Shown here one piece after another: positions 22,097-33,240 of a DNA stretch of 64,000 nucleotides. The DNA lies in the NCBI RefSeq assembly GCF_040183065.1, contig NC_091117.1:102063501-102127500 (forward strand). The letters run 5' to 3'. The notes under the pieces were generated by a model. The model did no database searches, had not been told where the DNA came from, and worked only from the letters and a program-made list of their open reading frames with translations. Position 1 is the stretch's first letter. Each line of letters starts with the position of its first letter. The translations under genes and the position numbers were made by a program. Source of the stretch: Periplaneta americana. Its lineage: Eukaryota > Arthropoda > Insecta > Blattodea > Blattidae.

Positions 22097-22430
22097 TCAA
22101 CGAGCACAGAATGCATAGAGTAGACATGAACAGCTTCAAGGTGAAGCCGATTTTGTGGACAGTCGCCATTATGATGCTACCAAAACATTGGGCTCCCGGT
22201 TAGCACATGGGCAGTTGATTGTGATATTGCATCGTTGTTTTAATTAATAAATGAACTAATTTAAATATGCCTAAATGTGCTGCGTATGGCTGCACAAACA
22301 GGTTTTCAAAAAAAATTCCTGGAATAACTTTTCACAGGTAAATATGCATGTTTGAAATGTACTTATTACCGGTAGATAATGAATGATTTAGCCTAGTCGG
22401 TTAGATTCATATTGTTCACGTATTAGTTTG
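22097..22430 (+). mobile_element. P-element-like copy 3, left end with THAP exon
   Basis: Begins CAACGAGCACAG after CAGT and holds a THAP-type first exon at 22,267. The right end was not found and the following sequence becomes a tandem repeat, so only the 5' part is claimed. Confidence 0.45.
22267..22337 (+). pseudogene. THAP-domain first exon (P-like transposase)
   Basis: The ATG opens MPKCAAYGCTNRFSKK then GITFHR and ends at CACAG|GTAAAT, a good donor site. C-x4-C spacing with YGCTNR and FH is the start of a THAP zinc-coordinating DNA-binding domain (C2CH), the usual N-terminus of P-type transposases. The exon is undamaged but I cannot find a following exon, so the gene is treated as broken. 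Confidence 0.7.
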
Positions 22431-22856
22431 ATTAAGAGAAAAGATTAGTGCATTGATATTATTTAATTAATTTTTATAATCACTAAATCAGACTTAGGCT
22501 TTGTAGACTTAGCATTTACGAGCGAAGCTAACCTAACAACCCAAGTTGGAAGTTTGTGTTGCGTGCTATAGAAAATGGGTGTACCTAGGTTTCTCTTAAA
22601 CCGAATGCACGTATTCGTTTGATGAAGGGAAAGAAATAGTGTATTAATATTATTGTAATTAATTTTTATAACCACGAAATCAGACATGCTTTGCAGCTAA
22701 CCTAACAACCCATGTTGGAAGTTTGTGTCGCGTGCTATAGAAAATGGGTGTACCGAGGTTTCTCTTCAACCGAATGCATGTATTCGTTTGATGAAGAAAA
22801 AGAAATAGTGTATTAATATTATTGTAATTAATTTTTATAATCACGAAATCAGATGA
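22430..22856. repeat. Tandem repeat, ~170-200-bp unit, 2-3 copies
   Basis: Units contain CTAACCTAACAACCCA.GTTGG, CGTGCTATAGAAAATGGGTG, CGTATTCGTTTGATGAA and ATTAATTTTTATAA. Two full copies (ends near 22,688 and 22,856) and a partial first copy are visible. Confidence 0.85.
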
Positions 22857-23158
22857 TAATGAGATCGCTGACAGCTGCTGTCTTAAAGCAATCAGAAAGG
22901 TACATCACACAACTTATATTTTTTCAAGATTATAATCCTAACAGTCTCTGAAAAAGAAAATTAAGTGTACGCACTTTTAACATTGGTAAGCTAGGACCTA
23001 TCCGGAAACTCGTACAAAAGTAGCTTCATTAACTCGGTCGTGATCTAACTTGACCCACTTGATAATAAAACTTCACTTTTGTTCGCCGTTATAATCTAAT
23101 TATATACTATAAACGAAGAGCCTATCAAATATTATATGGTTAAGAGTATTCCACTTTT

Positions 23159-23287
23159 GTCGCCGAGACTGATTAAAAATTCCCTAGATTTAGAGACTTA
23201 TCGCTAAATATGGCAACACTGAACGAACAGGGCGACATCACAGTCTAATACTATTACTAAGTATTAGACTGTGGCGACATGGTTTCA
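23159..23287. repeat. Dispersed repeat GTCGCCGAGACTG..., copy 2 with insert
   Basis: Same sequence as 22,013-22,096. Here it is interrupted by a 35-bp perfect-armed palindrome at 23,239-23,273 and flanked at the right by P-like copy 4. Confidence 0.85.
23239..23273. mobile_element. 35-bp palindromic insertion with 7-bp TSD
   Basis: CACAGTCTAATACT...AGTATTAGACTGTG, flanked by GCGACAT at 23,232-23,238 and 23,274-23,280. Comparison with 22,082-22,090, the uninterrupted copy, proves it is an insertion. The arms look like two transposon ends with almost nothing between them. TATTAGACTGTG and CACAGTCTAATA recur alone near 27,025, 27,108 and 37,413. Confidence 0.85.
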
Positions 23288-23398
23288 GTGGTGATCAACG
23301 AGTTAGAAAGAGAAGAATATATAGTGGCCATGTTGTCCTGCACAGCGCTGTTTGCGGTGCCACCGCGAAACACGGCAGATATGAACTAAGCGCCCACC

Positions 23399-24119
23399 CA
23401 GGCTGTAGTTTTTACCAAACGCTTCCCCCATCGAATTGACTCTCTTTCCATTCAAGAACAAGATATACCATTTGTCACAACAACGAAGTAACTTGGAGTA
23501 TTTTTGGACAAACGACTTACATACCGACAACACATCACTTCCGTCCGCGACAGAGCCTTTCAGAGATTCATGGCGCTTTACCCGGTGTTCAAGACCTCCA
23601 CTTCACTCAAGATCAAGACTCTACTATATACTACTCTACTCCGTTCATACATGAGTACTGTTGTGAGATATGGTCCCAAGCACATTCGCGTCACCTTCAA
23701 CGCCTAGATGGACTCCAAAGGGCAATCTGCAGAACAATAACAGAAGCGGATTACGGCATTCGCAACACCCAACTATTCGAAATACTAGGTATAATGAAAT
23801 TCACAGACTATATCAAGCTGATCCGCCAAAATTTCCTATCCTCACTACTTACTCATCCCAATCCATTGTTGAATACTCATCTCATGTAGCTCCATAGCAA
23901 TTTCCATCCCTAATGATTTTCTCAAACACTTTCCTTACACCTTAATATCAAAACAGCACTGTCCATCTGACTTGTCTGATACTAGTAAACATTAGTTAAG
24001 CAACAATAATTTCATTATCCAACTAACTATATGCCACCCTTCAGATTCTTTATAAGGCAAGGATCCTAAGTAAAGGACCTGGTACTTAATCACCCACTGC
24101 TCATTTAGAAGAAAAAAAA
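23399..24119 (+). mobile_element. 5'-truncated Jockey-like retrotransposon copy
   Basis: AAGCGCCCACC is duplicated exactly at 23,388-23,398 and 24,120-24,130, and the insert ends in an A run. It encodes the C-terminal part of a reverse transcriptase ORF: LGVFLDKRLTYRQHITSVRD then AFQRFMALYPVFKTSTSLK. The homologous part of the element at 37.6-42.2 kb reads GVFLDKRLTFKHHVLHIREK. One stop replaces the residue before LGVF. The 3' UTR shares GGACCTGGTACTTA with the longer element. Dead on arrival, as usual for 5' truncation. Confidence 0.88.
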
Positions 24120-24200
24120 AAGCGCCCACCGTTGTAAAAATTCGTCTGCTTACAATGTTGTGTATACGGAGGCAAGAACTACGAAAAAACAAGAAAAAAC

Positions 24201-24480
24201 ATGTCTGTTGTATGTGCTGCATATAACTGTAATGCCAAAAGGAAAAAGACAACTGATACATCATATTTCATGTGAATTTTATGAAGTTAAGTCCATAGTT
24301 TTGTTAATTAGCAGCATTTTTTTCATGCATAAATGTGTGACAACGCCCGGCATAACATGCGGTGTGTACAGTATTTTCTTTTCTTGCAGATTCCCTTTGG
24401 AAAAAAAAACTGTTGAAACAGTGGATAATAAATATGAAACAAGACAAATGGTGTCTCTCCGAGCTGTTAATTTCTAGAAG
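24201..24480 (+). pseudogene. THAP exons 1 and 2 of P-like copy 4
   Basis: Exon 1 (24,201-24,271) reads MSVVCAAYNCNAKRKK and ends before GTGAAT. Exon 2 starts after TTTTCTTGCAG at 24,390 with FPLEKK. After a shift in an A run it continues as KLLKQWIINMKQDKWCLSE. C-x4-C, then FP....L..W, is the order of the THAP fold. Frameshifted, so broken. Confidence 0.6.
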
Positions 24481-25032
24481 TTCTTTCAGTACTCCATCAA
24501 AACACTTGTTTGTAATTTTTTATGCAGTTTCACACAACCTATTGTTCAAGTCCCTAAATTATTTACTCTAGTTTTGGTGAATTGCATTTTCTTGAAAAAA
24601 AAAATGAAATTAACACTGTCTTCATTATATCATAAGCTTTACGTTTCGTAAGTGAGGATCTGGAGTTCATGTTGTTCTGTAAATGTGCAGGAAAACCAGC
24701 AATTGTTTGTACTGCCTTGTCAACAACTGTCTCGTACTCCTTGTCATGTACATAAATTTGTATTCTGAATGTGGAGAGCATAGGAAGCTGTGTTTCGTAT
24801 CCTTGTCGTGTTTTTTACCCACTTATTTAACAAATATTTGTTTTCTGAAGGAAAATGTAGGTTTCTCTGTTGTATATACCTAATGCGTAAGTAATTGCAG
24901 TGTACTGTTTTTATTATTATATTTGTAATTATTAAACAGTGTTTTTCTCTTACATTTAATATGTAATTAATATATTTTCTGAAGAAAAAATCTTTAAGTG
25001 TTGAGTGCTTTCTTAATGAACAAAATTATGTA

Positions 25033-25469
25033 ATATCCTTTATTTCTGTTCCTTGTGTCCGTCCTGTTTATAGAGAAGACGATGATTTGTAGCTTATAAA
25101 AAGTAGGCCTATTTCGAAGGCAAACGATCAACCAAATAAATGGTTCACTAGTAATGTACTTAAACTAAGTACGGATAAAACCACTACAATTCCGTTTCAG
25201 ACCCAGTAAAAAACAAATAGCAATAAAATATTAAAATTGTATTTCGACACCGGCATCCTTTATTTCTGCCCCTTGTGTCCTTACTGCTTATAGAAGAAGA
25301 CGATGAGCTGTAGCTTATAAAAAGTAGGCTTATTTCAAATACAAACTATTAATCAATAAATGGTTCACTAGTAATAAAGTTAAACTAAATACGGATAAAA
25401 CCACTACAATTCCGTTTCAAACCCAGTAATAGCAATAAGATATTAAAATTGTATTTCGACACTCGCATT
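25033..25469. repeat. Tandem duplication, ~217-bp unit
   Basis: Two copies share CCTTGTGTCC, GACGATGA.. .TGTAGCTTATAAAAAGTAGG, TAAATGGTTCACTAGTAAT and CGGATAAAACCACTACAATT. About 90% identical by eye. Confidence 0.9.
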
Positions 25470-25540
25470 CAAAATAACGCAAAACGTTTGGATAGGCCGT
25501 ACTGTTGTTAGTATTTTGACTGGAAGGACATGAAAGAATA

Positions 25541-25627
25541 TAATTGAGCACCTACATGCAATAATGGGGTAAGTATGAATATATTTCGTAACTTATCCTA
25601 TCATTGCACGTGGGTGCTCAATTATAC
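25541..25627. repeat. Hairpin, ~25-bp arms
   Basis: ATAATTGAGCACCTACATGC pairs with GCACGTGGGTGCTCAATTAT with a few mismatches. The loop is about 35 bases. Confidence 0.75.
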
Positions 25628-26929
25628 ACTAATAATAATCTGTGGTGCCACAGCCCTTGAAAGGCTCAGACATACCAGCCGGCTGTTGGCCTCACGTTCA
25701 CATTTCGATAATTATACTCTACTGTAACAAAAAAAAACTGGAACGTGTTTGGTCATGTCTTACCCAAGTTACAAGCTTGGAGGTAAAGGTTGTTTACTAC
25801 AGTTAGAGTTAGGGCCTACTTTCATTCTATATCTTATGGTATAATAAATAGTTTTGCAACGTGTAGAGACTGGGGAAATAATTTAATAAAAGCATACGAA
25901 TCATACTCGTTCATTTTATAGGCAATCTTACTGGTCGCATTTAAAAGAACCTAGGAATATTAACATTTTCTTCAGTATATTTGCTAGGACTTCTTGTCAT
26001 ACGTACATGGCAATTTTGCTTAGGTTATTCTTTTAAGCTTTCCTTCTAGGAATAGCTTAAGTGTTTTGAATTTAGCGTACATAAGGTCTTTATTTTAGAT
26101 TAAGTTACTAGCACATATTTGACGAAATACTAGGTTTTTCCACTTCAGTTTAACTGATTTATGCAAACGAGATTTTGACAGTTGGTGATTGCAATATTGC
26201 TTATCGCCACACCCACTTTGTTTTGGGCGCTTAAATTAATGGCGGCGCAATGGCCACTCTAAATCTCTCTCTTTCTAACTCGTTGGTGGTGATCTTCGAA
26301 AATAAACGTTGCGCTATATTTTTACAGAATGTTTACTTTAACCCTCATTACCCAATTTTGACTTACACCACTTCTGTTCTGAAAATAAAATTAGGCATAC
26401 ATTTTCTGAGTTAATTTAAGTTACAATTTTTTCAACAAAATTGTGTACTCATTTGTTCTCACCTACGTCATATTAACAGTAAGTGCATGTAAACCACGTA
26501 TTATATAGGTAGGATAAGTTAAAATTAAGCTTATGTGTGAAAACTGGAAATGTAATGTAAAATGCGGTAAACTTGCCATAAAAATTTAAACCATAATATC
26601 AGCACTATTTGTGACTCAAAATAATAAAGGAAATACCGGAAAATAATGAACTTCATAAATTAATATCTGTCATATTAAGGTTTAAATCCTCCCCTTTTTT
26701 ATTTTGAAGTTTACCTCAGCGGTAAACGTGATCAGGGCCAAGATTCAGTTGTAAGGAGCAGAAAGAATTACATTTATTCCCAGCCTCTGAAACTTGTAGA
26801 TTAACTGCGTGTGAAGTTCTTCTAGGATTCTAAAGTAAAATTAATAAGAACCATATACACTTACTGTATAGCATAAAAATATAAAATAAATTACGCAAAA
26901 CCCGTTTTCTGATGTGTTATCATATGTCG

Positions 26930-27122
26930 TGTGCACACTTTTAACTTGCCTGCCGCTAGAGGGCTACTGTCGCGCCAGTTGTCAAATGTTGGCATTTTAT
27001 ACGTATGAGTTGCGTGACTGTAAGTATTAGACTGTGGGGTTACTGTCTCGCCACCTGTCAAATTTTGGCATATTTTATACGTATGAGTTGTGCGACTGTA
27101 TGTATTAGACTGTGCTAGCACC
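26930..27122. repeat. Tandem ~90-bp repeat ending TATTAGACTGTG
   Basis: Two units carry CTACTGTCGCGCCA or its variant, CAAAT.TTGGCAT, TTTTATACGTATGAGTTG and GTATTAGACTGTG. The same terminal word forms the arms of the palindrome at 23,239. The 119-codon minus frame covering it is an artefact of the repetition. Confidence 0.8.
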
Positions 27123-27214
27123 GTCTGAACCGCGCTTAATGGTGGACGGTCGTTCAAATTTCTCCAAACATCTCTTTCAAATTCGTTGGTTAACACCAAA
27201 GACTTTTTATAGTT

Positions 27215-28870
27215 TAACCTAGACTCACTACGAGCGCTGTTCCTCGACATTGAACACTTTCGCGCTTCGTCATGTTGAGGTCAAGAGATATGTGACTGCT
27301 GCATGTTTACATCACGATCCCGTCGATTTCAAATAACATAGAATGTTATTTAATGATATATAATATTATTTAATGTTTTAGGAGTAAGTGTGTATTAATT
27401 TAATCAATAGAGCGTGTGTATACAGTGTTTATATAGTTTATTGTAATCGTTGTTTTGTGTTATATGTGAAATTGTGGTGTACTCTTGTGCTGTATATAAC
27501 CGTACAAATAGTGTTTATATACGATAGTTTATTTTAATAGGACTTCTGTGTTAAAGTGTGTGCTCTTATGCTGCATACAACTGTACAAAAAGTATTTATA
27601 TAGTTAATTTTAATTGTACTTCATTAGAGTACCTGAAATCATGTTATATTCTAGTGCTGCATGGCCTACAACTGGACAAATAGTGTTTATACAATTTATT
27701 TTCTTTGTACTACTGTGTAAAACTCCGTAAGTGGAATCATATTGCATTGTTGTGCTGCATATAACTGTACGAATCGAGCTAAGAAGGATTCAGAAATATC
27801 TTTTCACAAGTAAGTTGGGTACATATTGTACTGTACATTGAATTAGGATATTGTAAATTGACTGAAAGCCATTTGCACATTTTTATTGTGATAATAAATG
27901 GGAGTGATTTGTAGGAATAAGCGCAAACTTGGAATTTATTTTTATATTTCCACTGCAAAAGCCTAGGCTTCTCAGTAAATGGTTATATACTGTTAAACAC
28001 GACACATTTATACCATAGGCTTTGCTCTTCTCATTTCATAGAATCGTGTTTCTGCAATTCTAATTATTGTAAAAAGGTACTGAAAATCTGACGCAATTTC
28101 ATCAGTTTTTAATTTTCCAGCACATCTCATAAAGGTAATCATAAAACATGATCTAAAATATCACAGGCCTACTCCAATTAGAATTTAAACACTTTGAAAT
28201 AATGATATATTCTATGTTTATTTATTAATATATATTTGAAGTACGGTATTGAAAGTTATTTATAACAGATACATATTTTGAGATTCGTCATCATAACTAA
28301 AATGTTCATAAGTGAATGTTTTTGTACGTGATGAAATTTATCTCCAAATTCAGCATTCTTACCACTTCTAATGGTATATTAATATGGTAAAAGGTTGGAA
28401 AGTGCTTTTTACAAAATTGAGGAATAGTTTGAAGAACAAACAGAGCTAGTTTTTCAATTTCAGAGATTTTGTAATGCACTTCACAAACGTGTATTGTATA
28501 ACATTTTTTGCACGATGGTATTTTTAAAATTGCGAAAATTTATAGTAATATTATTCTAAAGCCTTTGCAAAACTGCAGTGTAATGGTTACTAAGTAACAA
28601 TAAGTGCACTGTAATCAATCTATTTTAGTATAATTTATGTTATGAAGAACGGTTTCCCTAGCAACAAGTTTATGTGGGAATTCTAACTTTCAAGGCCTAA
28701 CGACAATAGGTGTAAATACAACAAAAACACGATCGTGCAAAAAATATTGTTTCAAATTGATCCATCACACCGCAGAGTATTAAAGAGATCATTAGAATCA
28801 GATAATCATGAAACGAACAAAAAATAACAGTTGTACTATATTAATAAACACTATAGCCCTATACCCTTAG
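27215..28870 (+). mobile_element. P-element-like copy 5, left part
   Basis: Left end word CTAGACTCACTACGAGCGCT as in copies 1 and 2, followed within 600 bases by a THAP first exon. The right end is probably the ATGGCGGCGAGC...GGACTTGG sequence near 30,570 and 37,373-37,401, split by later insertions. The span given is only the part I can tie to the left end. The part after 27.81 kb is plain AT-rich DNA. Confidence 0.4.
27425..27807 (+). repeat. Fourfold tandem repeat carrying THAP start codons
   Basis: Four units of about 81-91 bases begin GTGTTTATATAGTTTATT or a variant at 27,425, 27,511, 27,592 and 27,683. Each ends with a decaying form of TGTGCTGCATATAACTGTAC, the CAAYNCT segment of the THAP domain. 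Only the last unit continues into a full exon: CAAYNCTNRAKKDSEISFHK, ending at CACAA|GTAAGT (27,807). Confidence 0.7.
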
Positions 28871-29101
28871 CCCTAATTCGCAAAGATGGCGACGATTACT
28901 GACAGTTTCAGCATTACATCTTTAATTATTTGCGGTATACTACAGGACTGCAGGTGATTACGTTTTACTATATTTGGTTTTTCCTTGTTAATCTTTTAGC
29001 TCATGTTTGATTGTTTTTATGATTTATAGTCAGGGTGCGAACTAAGATTTCTGATGCGGGGGGGGGGGTTTGAATCCTAGATAGAGAATACCATACATAC
29101 A

Positions 29102-29148
<47 letters not shown>

Positions 29149-29172
29149 TACTATTATTACTATTATTATTAT

Positions 29173-29231
<59 letters not shown>

Positions 29232-29480
29232 TTATTACTGCTCTGATGAATTGTAAACATTGAAAGTAAGAATAAAAAAGTAATAATTATATTTTGAGGG
29301 GGTATAAGTTATCCCTAATTGGGATGGTTATGTGAATTTATGATAGGGGAATAACTTTCCAACAGGGGGAAATCCCCCGGTTAATTCGCACCCTGTTTAC
29401 AGTAATAAATCCTATCGTGTTTTGTGATTGCATTCTATCAGCATTGCTTTTCGTCCGCTATTGTCACGATCGCAAGATGC
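28871..29480. repeat. Repeat segment, direct copy at 30,355-30,595
   Basis: GACTGACAGTTTCAGCAT.ACATCTTTAATTATT, ..CTTTAGCT.ATGTTTG.TTGTT and TTTCGTCCGCTAT are shared in the same order. The first copy holds the MITE at 29,031-29,395. The second runs on into ATGGCGGCGAGC, the P-like right end. The 29,480-30,350 interval between them includes the short-motif repeat also seen at the window start. Confidence 0.75.
29031..29395. mobile_element. hAT-type MITE, 365 bp, with microsatellite
   Basis: Ends CAGGGTGCGAACTAA and TTAATTCGCACCCTG. Flanks TTTATAGT (29,023) and TTTACAGT (29,396) form an 8-bp TSD with one difference. The paralogous sequence near 30,490 lacks it, confirming insertion. It holds a G run and an ATT/CTA microsatellite (29,102-29,240). 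The ends and TSD length indicate hAT. Confidence 0.85.
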
Positions 29481-29819
29481 ACGCAATGTGCAATATTAAG
29501 TTAAAGTTTTCACTCGGTTATTGAAATATTTCAGGAAGCCCATTGTACGGATGATGAATTATGCACATACAGTATTGTGACTTTTAATTCACACAACAAT
29601 GTTACTTTTATTTACAACAATAATCGCTTTCTATTTCTGAATTTAAACACTCCCGTCAACAATGGGTATTTCACTCCACACAGCAAAACAGTATTCGTTA
29701 TTGCACTCCACAGACGACAATGACAATTCACTTGGAATATTGAGAACAACAATGTACTCCTAATCTCAACTAATGTTCACAAAGCACTATTTACAAAACA
29801 AAACTGTCAGTTCTCAGTT

Positions 29820-30095
29820 CACAGTTCGTTTGCCTTGGATAGTTCTTCTAGCTCATTCACACAAGTTCACAGTATATCGAACCCAAGACTTCCAGAGACA
29901 GTCCACTGAACTTAGAACTCAAGACTTTCGGATAAACTTCACTGCACACCGAACCAGAGATTACTGGGCGCGTTGCTTCTGCCTGGGCGCTGTTACAGTT
30001 ACTCAAGTTCACTCACGTCGAACCAAAGCCTCCTGGTCTCGTTGTTTCCGTCTGGACGCTCACTGCCGCTTCACAAAACTAACTGAACTCTGAAC
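29820..30095. repeat. Short-motif repeat, second copy
   Basis: TTCACAGTTCGTTTGCCTTGG and repeated GTCGAACC or ATCGAACCCAAGACTTCC words match the window start in order and type, with more divergence. Confidence 0.6.
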
Positions 30096-31601
30096 TGCTC
30101 GCACTTTTATTTTGTTAGTAAATCACAGTCTCCAGAAACTACGATTTCGAGAACAATCTCGTTACAACAATCGGTTCGCGTGGTTTTTCGAAACTTCCAG
30201 CTTCCCACCTTTGCTTCACACAACACCGCACATGCCCATGCACTAGATGCGTGCTGCGCCGCCTGTCTCTCGCGCTCCAGCCCACCCTTCTATGGGACGC
30301 GTGATCGACTCCAGAGGCAGCTGTCACAGTATGAATAGCTCTAATTCTTGAAGTTGATGAGGATTGCAGACTGACAGTTTCAGCATAACATCTTTAATTA
30401 TTGACAGAAATGCTGGTGTAATTACCTATTTATAGGCCTATTTATTTTTCTCGTAATTCTTTAGCTTATGTTTGGTTGTTCTTATGATACACAGTAATAA
30501 ATTCTTGTGTGTTTTACGATTGCGTTCTATTAACATTGCATTTCGTCCGCTATCATTATGACCTCAAGATGGCGGCGAGCATCGCTTCTATTTGGGTCCA
30601 GTCAGAGCCATCTTTAGTTACAAGCCGGAGCCATACGTCGGCAACACTGTAATTAACTGTCACCCGGAGGCCTATCTCACAGGACACGTGTTTGTGCTAA
30701 TGCTGATTTTCAATGTAAATTAATGTTACAATATAAGTGTGTGTCGATGGAATTATGTTCGCGGTCGTACCAAACGTTCATTGTTGATGTTAGAGTCGGG
30801 CAGACTGCCTCATATTATCGCCCGTTCTCGGTTGCGTAATCACCTCAGTCTCGCCCAGTGCGTGAGTACCTAACGTAGCCAAATGACTCATTGATAGAGA
30901 ACACGAGATTCTCTTGCTCCCGAGATTACCGATACTAGATCACTCCCGACAGTCTCGGAGGTCTAGGCGGGACTGTAGTACTGATAAGCAAGCAATATCG
31001 CTCGGGCCGTGCTCCTATAGGAAGCATTGGCTTATACACTTCCCGGTTCTTTAAATATGTATCATGTCGTAGCTCCTATAATACTTAATCAATCGCGCTG
31101 TAATTTTTTGGATTGATAGCTCAATGTCTAAGGAAAGCATAGAAAAACAAATCGAACTGAAAATCTTTTTTGGAAAAAAAAATATTAACTTCGATGGAGA
31201 TTGATCTGTTCAGACTTCACCGCTGGTAAGCGGCAAACTTTTTTGTTTTTCACGTTAGATGGGGGGTCAAAGCGAGAGAAATGTTGAGAAAGGATGGAAA
31301 TTACTTTTAAAAGTGATGGCAACTCAAAATTTTTACTGGTTCTCGAATAACGGCGAGTTGACCTGTTAGCGCGGGACTCATGACTCAAACGTTTGTTCCG
31401 TGAAATTTGTACGGAACCCTTCAACGCTTGAAAACTCGTTATTGTACGGATGGTATTAAATGGTATTTTAATACCGGTAGTTGAAAATGAGGCTATATAG
31501 TCCAAGATGGTTTACACTTTACAGTAATTAGGCTATCTTTTATAACAACTGAATAAAAAAATAGTTTGTAACACAATGATATGAAACATGAAAATATTAA
31601 A

Positions 31602-31790
31602 AGCTGGTTCATAATAAACCCAGAACGGAAACGGGAACGAGAACTAGAACGGAAATATTGTTAAAATAAATGTATTTAAAGGTAAGCATTCACAATTAAC
31701 TATTCTGAATGCTCACATTTAAATACTGTACATTTATTTTAACATTATTTCCGTTCTCGTTTCCGTTCCCGGTTTATTGTGAACCAGCCT
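31602..31790. mobile_element. Palindromic MITE, copy 1
   Basis: Arms AGCTGGTTCATAATAAACC and GGTTTATTGTGAACCAGCCT with internal GGAAATATTGTTAAAATAAA and TTTATTTTAACATTATTTCC. The whole ~190 bp can fold on itself. The flanking TSD is imperfect here. Confidence 0.85.
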
Positions 31791-32091
31791 ATATTATAGA
31801 AAACTACACTTTCTATTGGTGTGCACGTTATAAATTATTGTTACAGAACAATCATTATTGTATTCTAGCCATGTTACAATATAAAATTATATAGGCCTAT
31901 ATGGTTTATAATAATTATCCTATATGTTATAGGAACGAGAATAACAAATTAAGAATTAATCAGATTTCTAATACTTGTACCGGTACCTAATGATAACTTA
32001 CAAGACAGTAATAAATAATAACCATCATAATAATCCTGATAATCATAATCTTAATCATCCTAATGATTACGATAATGATGATGATGATAAC

Positions 32092-32110
32092 AGTAATACT
32101 AATAATAATG

Positions 32111-32159
<49 letters not shown>

Positions 32160-32165
32160 TAATAA
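32092..32165. repeat. (AAT)n microsatellite
   Basis: AAT run with GAT and AAC interruptions, next to the SINE head. Confidence 0.9.
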
Positions 32166-32166
32166 T

Positions 32167-32590
32167 CGCTGTAGAGTAACGGTTAGCACACCTGACTGTG
32201 AAACGATCGGCTTCCGGTTCGAATCTTGGTTGGGACAAGTTAAGACTAGTTCACAATAAACCGAGAACGGAAACGACAACGATAACGGAAATATTGTTAA
32301 AATAAATACATTTAAATGAGAGCATTCACAATTAACTTTCACGTTCCCGTTTCCGGGCTCCGACAATCTTCTCGTTAATTGTGAATGTTCACATTTAAAT
32401 ATATTTATTTTAACATTATTTCTCGTTGTCGTTTCCGTTCCCGGTTTATTGTGAACCAGCCTTTACCCATTGAGAGCAAATGCTGGGTAACTTTCGGCGC
32501 TGGACCCTGGACTCATTTCGCTGGCATTATCATCTCATTCAGACGCTGGATAGCTATAGCAGTTGATAAAGCGTCGTAAAGTAACTAGGT
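32167..32590 (+). mobile_element. tRNA-derived SINE split by a MITE
   Basis: Head GTAGAGTAACGGTTAGCAC with B box CCGGTTCGAATCTTGG, then GGGACAAGTTA. After the MITE the body resumes at ATTGAGAGCAAATGCTGGGT and ends GTTGATAAAGCGTCGTAAAG. The same order without a break occurs at 256-509. The CTGGTTGAGG segment is missing here, either as a subfamily difference or lost at insertion. Confidence 0.85.
32243..32462. mobile_element. Palindromic MITE, copy 2, TTA TSD
   Basis: 220 bp. The 3-bp TSD TTA is at 32,240-32,242 and 32,463-32,465. It interrupts the SINE. TSDs of TWA point to the PIF/Harbinger superfamily, which is inference from TSD and copy 3. Confidence 0.85.
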
Positions 32591-32593
32591 AAT

Positions 32594-32595
<2 letters not shown>

Positions 32596-32660
<65 letters not shown>
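32596..32660. repeat. (AAT)n microsatellite
   Basis: Runs directly off the SINE tail. Confidence 0.95.
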
Positions 32661-32661
<1 letters not shown>

Positions 32662-32781
32662 CCTCTTTTATTATCTGTTGTTATGATAAAGCAAATATAA
32701 ATGACACTCAGGAAGAAACGCAGAATAAATATGGGGGGGGGGGGAATGCCTGTTATTATTCGTTTGAGAAGCTTTTGTCAT

Positions 32782-33240
32782 CCAGCCTGCTCTCAAAAAA
32801 CTTGAAAGTTAGAATTTATAAAACAGTTATATTACCGATTGTTCTGTATGGTTGTGAAATTTGGACTCTCACTTTGAGGAACAGAGGTTAAGGGTGTTCG
32901 AGAATAAGATTCTTAGGAAGATATTTGGGGCTAAGAGGGATGGAGAATGGAGGAAGTTGCACAACGTAGAACTGCACACGTTGTACTCTTCACCTGACAT
33001 AATTAGGAATATTAAATTCAGAGGTTTGAAATGGGCAGAACATCTAGCATGTATGGGCGAATCCAGAAATGGATATAGAGTGTTAGTTGGATGGCCGGAG
33101 GGAAAGGACGTTTGGAGAGGCAGAGACGTAGATGGGAAGCTAATATAAAAATGGATATGATGGTAGAGACTGAATTAATCTTGCTCAGGATAGAGACCGA
33201 TGGTGGGCTTATGTGAGAGCGGCAATGAACCTCCGGGTTC
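32782..33240 (+). pseudogene. RTE/CR1-like reverse transcriptase C-terminal fragment
   Basis: The frame carries RVFENKILRKIFGAKRDGEW then RNIKFRGLKWAEHLACM. Further on, in shifted frames, come WPEGKRRLERQRRRWEANIK and DRDRWWAYVRAAMNLRVP. This ENK.LRKIFG ... LRW.GH..RM ... R.RWEDN block is the usual C-terminal end of insect RTE-like and related non-LTR ORFs. 5'-truncated and frameshifted. Confidence 0.75.

Larger units (their letters stand above)
23296..26285 (+). mobile_element. P-element-like copy 4, bounded, 8-bp TSD
   Basis: A 2,990-bp element with inverted ends CAACGAGTTAGAAAGAGA at the left and TCTTTCTAACTCGTTG at the right, with similarity extending to a GTGGCCAT word. The exact 8-bp TSD GTGGTGAT is at 23,288-23,295 and 26,286-26,293. 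Inside are THAP exons (24,201 onward), a 5'-truncated Jockey copy (23,399-24,119), a ~217-bp tandem duplication and a hairpin. Eight-bp TSD, CA...TG ends and a THAP exon together indicate the P superfamily. Confidence 0.8.

Noticed and set aside
26891..27250. 119-codon minus-strand open frame
   Set aside because: It spans two ~90-bp tandem units and repeats the same peptide. No domain and no splice context; explained by the DNA repeat.
31185..31505. 106-codon minus frame inside hAT family 2
   Set aside because: Basic, low-complexity, no transposase motif. Could be chance.
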